Assembly: GCA_964510785.1 (NCBI GenBank)
Contig: CAZECM010000042.1
Span: 1 to 27,289 of the forward strand
Length of the DNA: 27,289 nucleotides
From: JAAYZM01 sp964510785
Lineage (GTDB): Bacteria; Actinomycetota; Actinomycetes; Actinomycetales; Cellulomonadaceae
Direction of reading: 5' to 3'
Positions within the stretch are counted from its first letter, which is position 1. The number at the start of each line of letters is the position of its first letter. The notes beneath the pieces are model-generated. The model had not been told where the DNA came from. It did no database searches and was given only the letters and a program-made list of their open reading frames with translations. Positions 1 through 6,604 of the stretch are shown here, piece by piece. The translations under genes and the position numbers were made by a program.

Positions 1-676
1 GGTTCTCCCACGGCGCGAGCATGTCGAGCACGACACGGTCGACGCTGCCCGGCTCGGCGACGGTGGGGAGCACGTCCGAGAGGTCGCCGACGGACAGCTC
101 CCACGCGGGGTGCGGTTCCCCGAAGTGGTGCTCGACGTTGCCGCGGGCGATCGCGGCGAAGTCCTCGCGGCGCTCGATCGAGTGCAACGACCCGCCGTCG
201 CCGACGGCGCGCAGCAGCGAGCACGTCAGCGCGCCCGAGCCCACCCCGGCCTCGACGACGCGGGCCAGATCGTCACGATGGGCGACATCTTCCCCGGTGC
301 CCGCGTCGNNNNNNNNNNCACCCGAACCGACGCCGGCCTCGACCACGCGGGCACCGGGGAAGATGTCGCCCATCGTGACGATCTGGCCCGCGTCCTTCGG
401 GTAGACGACGGCGGCGCCCCGCGGCATCGACAGGACATAGTCGGCGAGCAACGGACGGAGCACGAGGTACTCGATGCCGTTCGTCCCCCGCACGACGATG
501 CCCTCGGGCTGCCCGATGATCTCGTCGTGGCCGAAGTAGCCCTTGTGGGTGTGGAACTGCCCCCCGGCCTCGAGCGTGATCGTGTTGCGCCGCCCCTTGG
601 GGTCGGTCAGCTGGACTCGGTCGCCCGCACGGAGCGGGCCACGGCGCTGCTCGGCGCCGGCGGGGGTCGGGGTCAC
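1..676 (-). CDS. trmI: tRNA (adenine-58-N1)-methyltransferase TrmI, partial and interrupted by an assembly gap
   Basis: SAM-dependent enzyme that methylates A58 in the T-loop of tRNA. The gene runs leftward from a GTG at 676 and leaves the window at base 1. The N-terminal part reads with typical TrmI features: a small beta-rich domain, then YPKDAGQIVTMGDIFPGA and the SAM-binding VVEAGVGSG. After the Ns the other contig resumes at about base 265 with ARVVEAGVGSGALTCSLL and continues to the motif DRVVLDMLAPWE, the catalytic-side motif of this family. The SAM motif is therefore encoded on both sides of the gap with synonymous codon differences, and bases 266-308 are an inverted artefact rather than coding sequence. 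A TAGACT -10-like box lies 8 nt before the GTG and no Shine-Dalgarno is visible. The family assignment is firm; the gene as assembled is not one open frame. Confidence 0.9.
   Translation of the reverse strand, partial: MTPTPAGAEQRRGPLRAGDRVQLTDPKGRRNTITLEAGGQFHTHKGYFGHDEIIGQPEGIVVRGTNGIEYLVLRPLLADYVLSMPRGAAVVYPKDAGQIVTMGDIFPGARVVEAGVGSGXXXXDAGTGEDVAHRDDLARVVEAGVGSGALTCSLLRAVGDGGSLHSIERREDFAAIARGNVEHHFGEPHPAWELSVGDLSDVLPTVAEPGSVDRVVLDMLAPWEN
257..394. repeat. Perfect 50-bp inverted repeat flanking the gap (arms 257-306 and 345-394)
   Basis: The reverse complement of 257-306 is identical to 345-394. The right arm is genuine trmI coding sequence (AGQIVTMGDIFPGAR). The left arm is the same stretch backwards and makes no sense in the trmI frame. 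The two orientations share the short word cccgcgtc, which occurs both in the ARVVE codons and, inverted, in the DAGQ codons. That is the microhomology expected of a fold-back chimera at a contig end. I read it as an artefact, not a biological hairpin. Confidence 0.9.
309..318. other. Assembly gap of 10 Ns
   Basis: Ten consecutive Ns, a scaffold join of nominal length. It lies inside trmI, next to duplicated and inverted sequence, so the true distance is probably zero or negative (overlapping contigs). Confidence 0.99.
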
Positions 677-684
677 GGTCCCCG

Positions 685-690
685 AGTCTA
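685..690 (-). promoter_or_regulatory. -10-like box TAGACT for trmI
   Basis: TAGACT on the minus strand ends 8 nt before the GTG start at 676. No purine-rich ribosome binding site lies between, so transcription would start at or within 2 nt of the start codon. Inferred from position and from the same pattern at other genes here. Confidence 0.5.
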
Positions 691-717
691 GGGTGCGTGA
701 CCCCAGGGCCCTCCCGG

Positions 718-1887
718 TCAGCGCTGCAGCCGCCGCGCGACCTCGCCGTCGACGACGAGAGCGACGGGGATCCCACCGCGCAGGGCGACGACGACGGGCT
801 GCACCCGGAATGCGCCCACGAGCGCCATGAGGAGGTCCTGGCCGACGAGCTCGGCGTCGACCACGGCACCGGGCCGCAAGGGCGCAGCGACCGACCACGC
901 CGGCGTCGTCGCCAGGGCGCCGCGCGGGACCGCGTCGAGCGCGGCCCTGTCGACGTAGGCCACCGGCACGCCGTCGGGCGCGACGAGGACGACCTCCCCG
1001 GCCGTGGAACCTTCTGCTGCCTCGCGAGCGAGCGTCGCGACGGCGTCGGCGGCCGTGGCGTCCTCGCGCAGCCACGCGGCGTCACGCCCGACCGAGGCGA
1101 CGGAGAGCTGCGCCGCCCGCTCCTGGGTGATGGCCTGCCGCAGGGCGCCGCTCGCACCGGACCACACGGCGACGGCGATGACGAGCGTCCACACGAGCGT
1201 GAAGGCGTCGGGGGTCCGACCTGACAGCATCGGGCCACCGAGCGCCCAGGCGACGAGCCCGACGGCGAGGAGCCGACCCACCCACGCCGCCGCGACGGTT
1301 CCCGCGTGCTGGCGGCCCGTGAGTCGCCACACGAGCGAGGCGAGCAGCTGACCGCCGTCGAGCGGCAGCCCGGGAACGAGGTTGAACGCCGCGACGAGCA
1401 GGTTGGCGCTCGCCATCGCGGTGACGAGCACGCCCGTCGCGCGCTGGGTGAGCGTCGCGCCCGCGAGCAAGGGCTGGGCCGCCGCGAGCAGCACGCCACC
1501 GAGCACGAGGTTCACGGCCGGGCCGGCGGCGGCGACGAGGGCGCTCCCCCCGGGGCCCAGCGATCCCCGCGAGAACGCGGTGTGGCCACCCAGGGCGCTG
1601 AGCACGACCTCGTGGACGTGCCGCCCGAGGCGCCTCGCGACGTACGCGTGCGCGAGCTCGTGCAAGAGCACCGAGGCGAACAGCACGACGACGAAGGTTC
1701 CCGCGATGACGACCGTCCACCCGACCGCGACCCCGGGGAGCGCGGAACGCACGAGCGGGACCAGCAGCGCGGTCACCACGGCGGCGACGAGGAACCACAT
1801 GGGCTGCAGGATGAGCGGCGCTCCCGCGACCCGGCCGATGACCCAGCCCTTCGAGTGCGGGGCGGCGGGCAGCGGGGGCGAGGTCAC
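718..1887 (-). CDS. M50 site-2-type intramembrane metalloprotease with C-terminal CBS-like region
   Basis: A 389-residue membrane zinc protease that would cut substrates within the membrane. Hydrophobic segments alternate through roughly residues 15-225. The zinc motif HELAH is at 76-80, and the second motif NLVPGLPLDGG, with the third metal ligand Asp177, is at about 169-179; together these define the S2P/SpoIVFB branch of M50. From about residue 250 the soluble tail (a predicted alternation ending in VALVVDGEVARR) resembles a CBS pair, as in Rip3-type actinobacterial members. The GTG start at 1887 lies 6 nt after a TACGCT box, and no Shine-Dalgarno is seen. The gene ends 41 bp before trmI and is divergent from the RecB-like gene. 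The substrate is unknown; an anti-sigma factor is possible by analogy only. Confidence 0.88.
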   Translation of the reverse strand: MTSPPLPAAPHSKGWVIGRVAGAPLILQPMWFLVAAVVTALLVPLVRSALPGVAVGWTVVIAGTFVVVLFASVLLHELAHAYVARRLGRHVHEVVLSALGGHTAFSRGSLGPGGSALVAAAGPAVNLVLGGVLLAAAQPLLAGATLTQRATGVLVTAMASANLLVAAFNLVPGLPLDGGQLLASLVWRLTGRQHAGTVAAAWVGRLLAVGLVAWALGGPMLSGRTPDAFTLVWTLVIAVAVWSGASGALRQAITQERAAQLSVASVGRDAAWLREDATAADAVATLAREAAEGSTAGEVVLVAPDGVPVAYVDRAALDAVPRGALATTPAWSVAAPLRPGAVVDAELVGQDLLMALVGAFRVQPVVVALRGGIPVALVVDGEVARRLQR

Positions 1888-1893
1888 CAGCCC

Positions 1894-1925
1894 AGCGTAG
1901 GCGAGTCGGTGGTCGGGCCTACGCT
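1894..1925. promoter_or_regulatory. Divergent leaderless promoter pair (TACGCT on both strands)
   Basis: The 44-bp space between the M50 protease gene (minus, GTG at 1887) and the RecB-like gene (plus, ATG at 1932) holds two copies of TACGCT: minus strand at 1899-1894 and plus strand at 1920-1925. Each is followed by exactly 6 nt and then the start codon, so transcription should begin on the start codon itself. The symmetry is seen directly; promoter activity is inferred. Confidence 0.6.
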
Positions 1926-1931
1926 CGATCC

Positions 1932-2777
1932 ATGACCTCCCTCAGCCCGGCAGCGGTCCGTCCTCCAGGTCTCTCGCCGTCGCGCGCCAACGATTTCCAG
2001 CAGTGCCCGCTGCTCTTCCGGTTCCGCGTCGTGGACAAGCTCCCCGAGCCGCCGTCGTCGGCCGCCGCCCGTGGGACCCTCGTGCACTCCGTGCTCGACA
2101 AGGTCTTCGACCTTCCCGCGGGCGAACGCACGCTCGACGCGGCCCGCGCGCTCGTCGGTCCGGCGTGGTCGCGGCTCCAGGAAGCCGATCCGACCGTCGC
2201 GAACCTCTTCGCGGACGACGACGCCGTGCGGTCGTGGCTCGACTCCGCGGGCTCCTTGCTCGGCACGTACTTCACGCTCGAGGACCCGCAACGGCTCGAG
2301 CCTGCGGAGCGGGAGACCTATCTCGAGGTCGAGCTCGACGGCGGACCGCTGCTGCGCGGCATCGTGGACCGCATCGATGTCGCGCCGGACGGTGCCGTGC
2401 GCGTCGTCGACTACAAGACGGGTCGAGCGCCACGCCCGCAGTACGCCTCGGGCGCCCTCTTCCAGCTCCACTTCTACGGGCTCATGCTGTGGCGCTCTCG
2501 CGGGGAGGTGCCCCGCCGGCTGCAGCTCATCTATCTCGGCGACGGCCAGATCCGCCACAAGGACCCCGTCGCTGCGGACCTCGAGTCCACGGAGGAACAG
2601 GTCCGGTCGCTGTGGGACACGATCGAACGGGCCGGACGCTCGGGAGAGTTCCGTCCCCGGCGCACACCGCTGTGCGGGTGGTGCGCCCACCAAGACCTGT
2701 GCCCGGAGTTCGGTGGCGTCACCCCACCGCTCGATCCGTCGAAGGTCGAGATCGCGTTCGGGGTGCGACCGGGTTAG
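1932..2777 (+). CDS. RecB-family PD-(D/E)XK nuclease with a probable 4Fe-4S cluster
   Basis: A 281-residue single-domain nuclease of the Cas4/AddB-type PD-(D/E)XK clade, resembling mycobacterial Rv2119. His52 (GTLVHSV), Asp146 (GIVDRID) and the core VVDYKTG with Asp160 and Lys162 form the metal-binding active site. Cys25 (FQQCPLLF) together with Cys248, Cys251 and Cys257 (LCGWCAHQDLC) has the 1+3 spacing of an iron-sulphur cluster that staples the two ends of such nucleases. No helicase motifs are present, so it acts alone or with a partner encoded elsewhere. It starts without a Shine-Dalgarno, 6 nt after TACGCT. Its stop codon overlaps that of the convergent HAD gene by 4 nt. The DNA repair or processing role is inferred from family. 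Confidence 0.88.
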   Translation: MTSLSPAAVRPPGLSPSRANDFQQCPLLFRFRVVDKLPEPPSSAAARGTLVHSVLDKVFDLPAGERTLDAARALVGPAWSRLQEADPTVANLFADDDAVRSWLDSAGSLLGTYFTLEDPQRLEPAERETYLEVELDGGPLLRGIVDRIDVAPDGAVRVVDYKTGRAPRPQYASGALFQLHFYGLMLWRSRGEVPRRLQLIYLGDGQIRHKDPVAADLESTEEQVRSLWDTIERAGRSGEFRPRRTPLCGWCAHQDLCPEFGGVTPPLDPSKVEIAFGVRPG

Positions 2778-3484
2778 CGCGTCGCCAGCTGGTCGAGGAT
2801 CTGGCCCGAGGCCACCGAGGCGAAGTCGGCGAGGTCCAGGTCCTCGAGCGACGCGACGCGCGAGAGGTGCGGGACCACGGGGATGGGCACCATGACCTCC
2901 ACGCCGATCGTCCGCGTTCCCGCGGCGAGAGCGGAGGACAGTCCCGGCAGGGAGTCCTCCACAGCGACGCACCGCGTGGGGTCCACGCCGAGCCTCGACG
3001 CCGCCATGAGGTAGGGCTCGGGGTGCGGCTTGCCGTGCTTCACGTCGTCACCGCACACCATGGTCGTGAACCCGCCACCGGGCACCGCGGCCAGGATCTT
3101 CTCCGCGAGCACCCGGTAGGACATCGTCACGAGCGCGCTCGGCACCCCCGCCTCGTGGAGCTCGGTGAGCAGTCGCAGCGCCCCCGGCTGCCACGGCACC
3201 TCACGCGCGAGGTGATCGGCGACGACGGCGACGAGCCGGTCGACGATCTCCTGTGGCGGGAGCGGCACCCCGTGCGCGGCGATGACCTCACCCGCCGCGA
3301 GGAGCGGCAGGCCCACCATGGCGAGCCCGTCCTCGTGGCTCCACGCGAGACCGAACGACTCGACGAGCGTGCGCTCGGCGTCCATCCAGTAGGGCTCGGA
3401 CGCGATGAGCGTGCCGTCCATGTCCCACAGGACGGCGTCAGGGAGCGCGGGCGGTTCGGGGAGGGTCGGCTCGGAAGGTGTCAC
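2774..3484 (-). CDS. HAD-superfamily phosphatase (beta-phosphoglucomutase/GPP-like)
   Basis: A 236-residue haloacid dehalogenase-type hydrolase. Motif I is WDMDGTLI with nucleophile Asp21 and acid/base Asp23. A helical cap of about residues 35-95 follows, then motif II in SALVTMSY, motif III Lys in VKHGKPHPEPY and motif IV VAVEDSLPG. The cap type and the KPxPxxY sequence place it with subfamily I enzymes that dephosphorylate small sugar phosphates and similar metabolites. The substrate cannot be told from sequence. The GTG start at 3484 is 6 nt after TAGACT, in a 23-bp divergent spacer shared with the PAC2 gene. Confidence 0.85.
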   Translation of the reverse strand: MTPSEPTLPEPPALPDAVLWDMDGTLIASEPYWMDAERTLVESFGLAWSHEDGLAMVGLPLLAAGEVIAAHGVPLPPQEIVDRLVAVVADHLAREVPWQPGALRLLTELHEAGVPSALVTMSYRVLAEKILAAVPGGGFTTMVCGDDVKHGKPHPEPYLMAASRLGVDPTRCVAVEDSLPGLSSALAAGTRTIGVEVMVPIPVVPHLSRVASLEDLDLADFASVASGQILDQLATR

Positions 3485-3490
3485 CCCTGG

Positions 3491-3500
3491 AGTCTAGGCT
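3491..3500. promoter_or_regulatory. Overlapping divergent -10 boxes between the HAD and PAC2 genes
   Basis: Only 23 bp (3485-3507) separate the GTG of the HAD gene from the ATG of the PAC2 gene. Within it TAGACT (minus, 3496-3491) and TAGGCT (plus, 3495-3500) overlap by two bases. Each sits 6-7 nt before its start codon. Both genes must then be leaderless, and the two -10 elements cannot be melted independently. Confidence 0.6.
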
Positions 3501-3507
3501 GGGTCGA

Positions 3508-4377
3508 ATGACCGAAGACTCGACCACGGCTCTCGGCCGCGAACCGATCGTCATCGCCGCCTTCGAGGGCTGGAACGATGCCGGGAGCGCCGCGACCGCA
3601 GCGCTCCACCACCTGCACGACGTGTGGGGCGCGCAGATCGTCGACTCGCTCGATCCCGAGGAGTTCCACGACTTCCAGGTCAACCGGCCCGTCGTCGCGT
3701 ACGACCCCGAGACCTCGGCGCGCCGGATCTCGTGGCCCACGACCCACTTCGCGATCGCCCAGACCCCCGTGCTCGACCGCACGGTGGTGCTCGTGCACGG
3801 CATCGAGCCCTCGTTGCGCTGGCGGCAGTACTGCCAGGAGGTGCTCGACACGTCGAGCGGGCTCGGTGGCGCGGTGCTGATCACGCTCGGGGCGCTCCTC
3901 GCGGACGTGCCCCACACCCGCCCCATCCCCGTCACCCGTTCCTCGGAGAACGACGACGTGCGGTTCGCGCTCGACGCCCAGGAGTCCACCTACGAGGGGC
4001 CCACCGGCATCGTCGGCGTGCTGCAGCACGCCGCGCTCGACCGGGAGATGCCCGGGGTGTCGCTGTGGGCCGCAGTGCCCCACTACGTCGCCCAGCCGCC
4101 CTCACCGAAGGCGACGCTCGCACTGCTGAGCCAGCTCGAGACCCTCGTGGGTGAGCCCATCCCCCTCGCCGACCTGCCGGAAGAGGCCGAGGCGTGGCGT
4201 CGCGGGGTCGACGAGCTCTCGGAGGAGGACCCGGAGATCGCCGAGTACGTCGCCCAGCTCGAGGAGGCCAAGGACACGGCCGAGCTCCCCGAGGCCTCGG
4301 GCGAGGCGATCGCGCAGGAGTTCGAGCGCTATCTGCGCCGCCGTGACAAGGGCGACCGCGGCCCCGCCGGCAGCTGA
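3508..4377 (+). CDS. PAC2 family protein (Rv2125-like)
   Basis: A 289-residue protein of the PAC2 (proteasome assembly chaperone 2-like) family. The opening EPIVIAAFEGWNDAG, followed by LVHGIEPSLRWR, ITLGALLADVPHTRP and a late VGVLQHAALD...SLWAAVPHY block, is the typical archaeal/actinobacterial PAC2 layout. The C-terminus from about residue 215 is acidic and helical. In actinobacteria the family is found near proteasome-linked genes, and trmI 3 kb away normally borders that region. A direct proteasome function in bacteria is not established, so I leave the role open. The ATG at 3508 is preceded by TAGGCT and 7 nt. It ends 10 bp before the convergent mshC gene, with no hairpin between. Confidence 0.88.
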   Translation: MTEDSTTALGREPIVIAAFEGWNDAGSAATAALHHLHDVWGAQIVDSLDPEEFHDFQVNRPVVAYDPETSARRISWPTTHFAIAQTPVLDRTVVLVHGIEPSLRWRQYCQEVLDTSSGLGGAVLITLGALLADVPHTRPIPVTRSSENDDVRFALDAQESTYEGPTGIVGVLQHAALDREMPGVSLWAAVPHYVAQPPSPKATLALLSQLETLVGEPIPLADLPEEAEAWRRGVDELSEEDPEIAEYVAQLEEAKDTAELPEASGEAIAQEFERYLRRRDKGDRGPAGS

Positions 4378-4387
4378 CCGACCGTCG

Positions 4388-5650
4388 CTACAGGCGCACG
4401 CCGAGCAGTGCGTCGATCCCCCGCGCGAGCACGCCGGGCGCGCCCTCGACGTCGGGGTCGGTGATGTCCCAGGAGCCACCACCGGGACCCGCGAGCGAAC
4501 GGTGCGCCCACGCGTCCACGGCCGCGAGGGCCCGGGGCGCGTCGAGGTCGGCCGCGAGCGCTTCGCGGATCGCGCCGAGCACGGGCTCGGCGGGCGGGCC
4601 GCCGTTCCCGGAGGCGGCGCTGCGCCACAGCTCGAGGCGCGCCTCGCCCGCGGCCAGCCCCTCGTCGGTCCAGGCCCAGTCGCTCGCGTAGTGGTGCGCG
4701 AGGATCGCGAGCCGGATGGCGCGCGGGTCGACCCCGCGCTCCCGCAGCGCGGAGACGAGCACGAGGTTGCCCCGGGACTTGCTCATCTTCTCGCCGTCGA
4801 GACCCACCATCCCGGCGTGCATGTGGACCCGCGGGCGGGCGTGCACGTCGCCCGTGAGGGAGACGAGGTGTGCGCCGGACATCTCGTGGTGCGGGAACGC
4901 GAGGTCGCTGCCACCGCCCTGCACGTCGAAGCCGGTCCCGAGACCGTCACGGGCGATGACGGCGCACTCGATGTGCCAGCCGGGGCGCCCGGCGCCGAGG
5001 CTCGCCCCGTCCCACGCGGGCTCCCCGGGCCGCTCGGTGCGCCACAGCAGGGCGTCGAGCGGGTCCCGCTTGCCCTGGCGCTCCGGGTCGCCGCCGCGTT
5101 CCGCGAACAGCGCCGTGGCCGTCTCGTGGTCCAGCCCGGCGACCGACCCGAACCCGGGCACGAGGGAGACGGCCGCGTAGACGTCGCCGTCGTCCTCGAG
5201 CCGGTACGCCGAGCCAGCGGCGAGCAGCTGCTCGACGGCGTCGACGACGGCGGGGATCGACTCGACCGCACCCCGGTACACGTCGGGGGGCAGTACCGCG
5301 AGTGCCGCCATGTCCTCGGCGAAGAGCGCGGTCTGCTCGGCGGCGAGGGCGCGCCAGTCGGTCTGCGTCGCGGCGGCACGTTCGAGCAAGGGGTCGTCCA
5401 CGTCCGTGACGTTCGAGGCGTAGAGGACGTCGAGCCCGGAGTCACGCCATGCGCGCACGAGCAGGTCGAAGGCGACATAGGTCGCCGCGTGCCCGAGGTG
5501 CGTCGCGTCGTAGGGAGTGATGCCGCACACGTACAGCCGCGCCGTCGGCCCGTCAGCGACCCGCAGCTCACCGGTCGAGGTGTCGCGGATGCGGATCTGC
5601 TCTCCCCGGCCGGGGATCGCGGGAACGGGAACAGCGGGCCAGGTCAGCAC
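4388..5650 (-). CDS. mshC: Cysteine:GlcN-Ins ligase MshC (mycothiol biosynthesis)
   Basis: ATP-dependent ligase joining L-cysteine to glucosaminyl-inositol, the third step (after MshA and MshB) towards mycothiol, the actinobacterial redox thiol. The 420 residues have the class I cysteinyl-tRNA synthetase fold. Cys42 begins CGITPYDATHLGHA, containing the HIGH-type motif at 51-54. Cys229 (HIECAV) and His254/255 (FPHHEMS) complete the zinc site. KMSKS is at 288-292. It lacks the long anticodon-binding end of true CysRS and has the MshC-specific CGITPYDATHLGHA context. The GTG at 5650 is 6 nt after TAGGCT. The gene follows uppP by 20 bp but appears to have its own promoter in that gap. Confidence 0.95.
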   Translation of the reverse strand: MLTWPAVPVPAIPGRGEQIRIRDTSTGELRVADGPTARLYVCGITPYDATHLGHAATYVAFDLLVRAWRDSGLDVLYASNVTDVDDPLLERAAATQTDWRALAAEQTALFAEDMAALAVLPPDVYRGAVESIPAVVDAVEQLLAAGSAYRLEDDGDVYAAVSLVPGFGSVAGLDHETATALFAERGGDPERQGKRDPLDALLWRTERPGEPAWDGASLGAGRPGWHIECAVIARDGLGTGFDVQGGGSDLAFPHHEMSGAHLVSLTGDVHARPRVHMHAGMVGLDGEKMSKSRGNLVLVSALRERGVDPRAIRLAILAHHYASDWAWTDEGLAAGEARLELWRSAASGNGGPPAEPVLGAIREALAADLDAPRALAAVDAWAHRSLAGPGGGSWDITDPDVEGAPGVLARGIDALLGVRL

Positions 5651-5656
5651 GCGAGC

Positions 5657-5662
5657 AGCCTA
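5657..5662 (-). promoter_or_regulatory. -10-like box TAGGCT for mshC
   Basis: TAGGCT on the minus strand, then 6 nt, then the GTG of mshC. It lies within the 20-bp uppP-mshC gap, so mshC can be transcribed as a leaderless message independently of uppP. Inferred from position. Confidence 0.5.
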
Positions 5663-5670
5663 GCCCGCGA

Positions 5671-6564
5671 TCAGGGTCCCGCCGGCAGCGCCGTGAGCGC
5701 ACCCGTGCCGAGCAGCACGACGATGACGACGGCGAGCGCGATCCGGTACACGACGAACGGCAGGTACGAGTAGCGCGTGACGATGGCGAGGAACGCGACG
5801 ATGACGACGAAGCCGACGAGTCCCGCGACGACGGTCGCGAGCAGCGTGACCCCGAGCCCCGGCGTGCCGGCCTGCCCGAACTCGTCGACGGACTTCACGA
5901 CCTGGAACACGCCGGACCCCATGACGGCCGGGATGGCGAGCAGGAACGAGTAGCGGGCCGCGGCCTCGCGCGTGTAGCCGAGGAGCAGCCCCGCCGTGAT
6001 GGTCCCGCCCGAGCGGGAGACCCCCGGCACGAGCGCGAGCGCCTGGGCGAACCCGAGAAGCACGGCGTGGCGGAGGGTCAGGTCCTGGAGCGGCCGCATC
6101 CGTCTGCCGACCCGGTCGGCGACACCGAGGAGCACACCGAAGACGGCGAGCATCGCCGCGACGACGTACAGGTTGCGGAACGGGTGCTCGATCGCCTCCT
6201 GGAAGGTCACCCCGAGCACGACGATCGGGACGGTGCCGATCGCGATGAACCACGCCATGCGCGCGTCCGGGTCGGGGACGGCGCCCCAGCCGGTGCGGTC
6301 GCGCCACGTGGGTCCGTGCGCACCCCGGAGCGCGCGCCACCACGCCGCCACGATCCGGGCGATGTCGTGGCGGAAGTAGATGAGCACGGCGGTCTCGGTA
6401 CCGATCTGCGTGATCGCCGTGAAGGCGGCCCCCGGGTCGGCGGTGCCGATGAGCTCCCCGACCACACGCAGGTGCGCCGAGGAGGAGACCGGCAAGAACT
6501 CGGTGAGCCCTTGCACGATCCCGAGGACGACGGCTTCCCACCAGGTCATCGCGTCTGCGGTCAT
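5671..6564 (-). CDS. uppP: Undecaprenyl-diphosphate phosphatase UppP (BacA)
   Basis: Integral membrane enzyme that recycles the cell-wall lipid carrier by dephosphorylating undecaprenyl pyrophosphate; loss gives bacitracin sensitivity in other bacteria. The 297 residues have both family signatures: GIVQGLTEFLPVSSSAHL (16-31 region) and PGVSRSGG (180-187), which form the active site between re-entrant loops. About eight hydrophobic segments follow the usual pattern, with an extra hydrophilic stretch at about 80-103 (GPTWRDRTGWGAVPDPDAR). I chose the ATG at 6564, 8 nt after a TAACCT box. A second ATG five codons in (MTWWEAV) fits the family start equally well. The open frame continues further upstream, but that part has no family similarity. 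Confidence 0.93.
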   Translation of the reverse strand: MTADAMTWWEAVVLGIVQGLTEFLPVSSSAHLRVVGELIGTADPGAAFTAITQIGTETAVLIYFRHDIARIVAAWWRALRGAHGPTWRDRTGWGAVPDPDARMAWFIAIGTVPIVVLGVTFQEAIEHPFRNLYVVAAMLAVFGVLLGVADRVGRRMRPLQDLTLRHAVLLGFAQALALVPGVSRSGGTITAGLLLGYTREAAARYSFLLAIPAVMGSGVFQVVKSVDEFGQAGTPGLGVTLLATVVAGLVGFVVIVAFLAIVTRYSYLPFVVYRIALAVVIVVLLGTGALTALPAGP

Positions 6565-6572
6565 GGTGGGCA

Positions 6573-6598
6573 AGGTTAGTGCGCCCGGCGGGTAGGTT
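6573..6598. promoter_or_regulatory. Divergent promoter region of uppP and the aldo/keto reductase gene
   Basis: The 40-bp spacer (6565-6604) contains TAACCT on the minus strand (6578-6573, 8 nt before the uppP ATG) and TAGGTT on the plus strand (6593-6598, 6 nt before the reductase GTG). No Shine-Dalgarno is seen for either gene, again suggesting leaderless messages. Confidence 0.5.
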
Positions 6599-6604
6599 GC
6601 TCGT

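Noticed and set aside
257..394. The 50-bp inverted repeat as a biological hairpin, inversion site or mobile-element end
   Set aside because: One arm is ordinary trmI coding sequence and the other is the same piece inverted at a scaffold gap. An assembly or amplification artefact explains it fully.
4151..5773. A 540-codon plus-strand open frame opposite mshC
   Set aside because: It overlaps the intact mshC gene and its translation is Arg/Gly/Val-rich without motifs.
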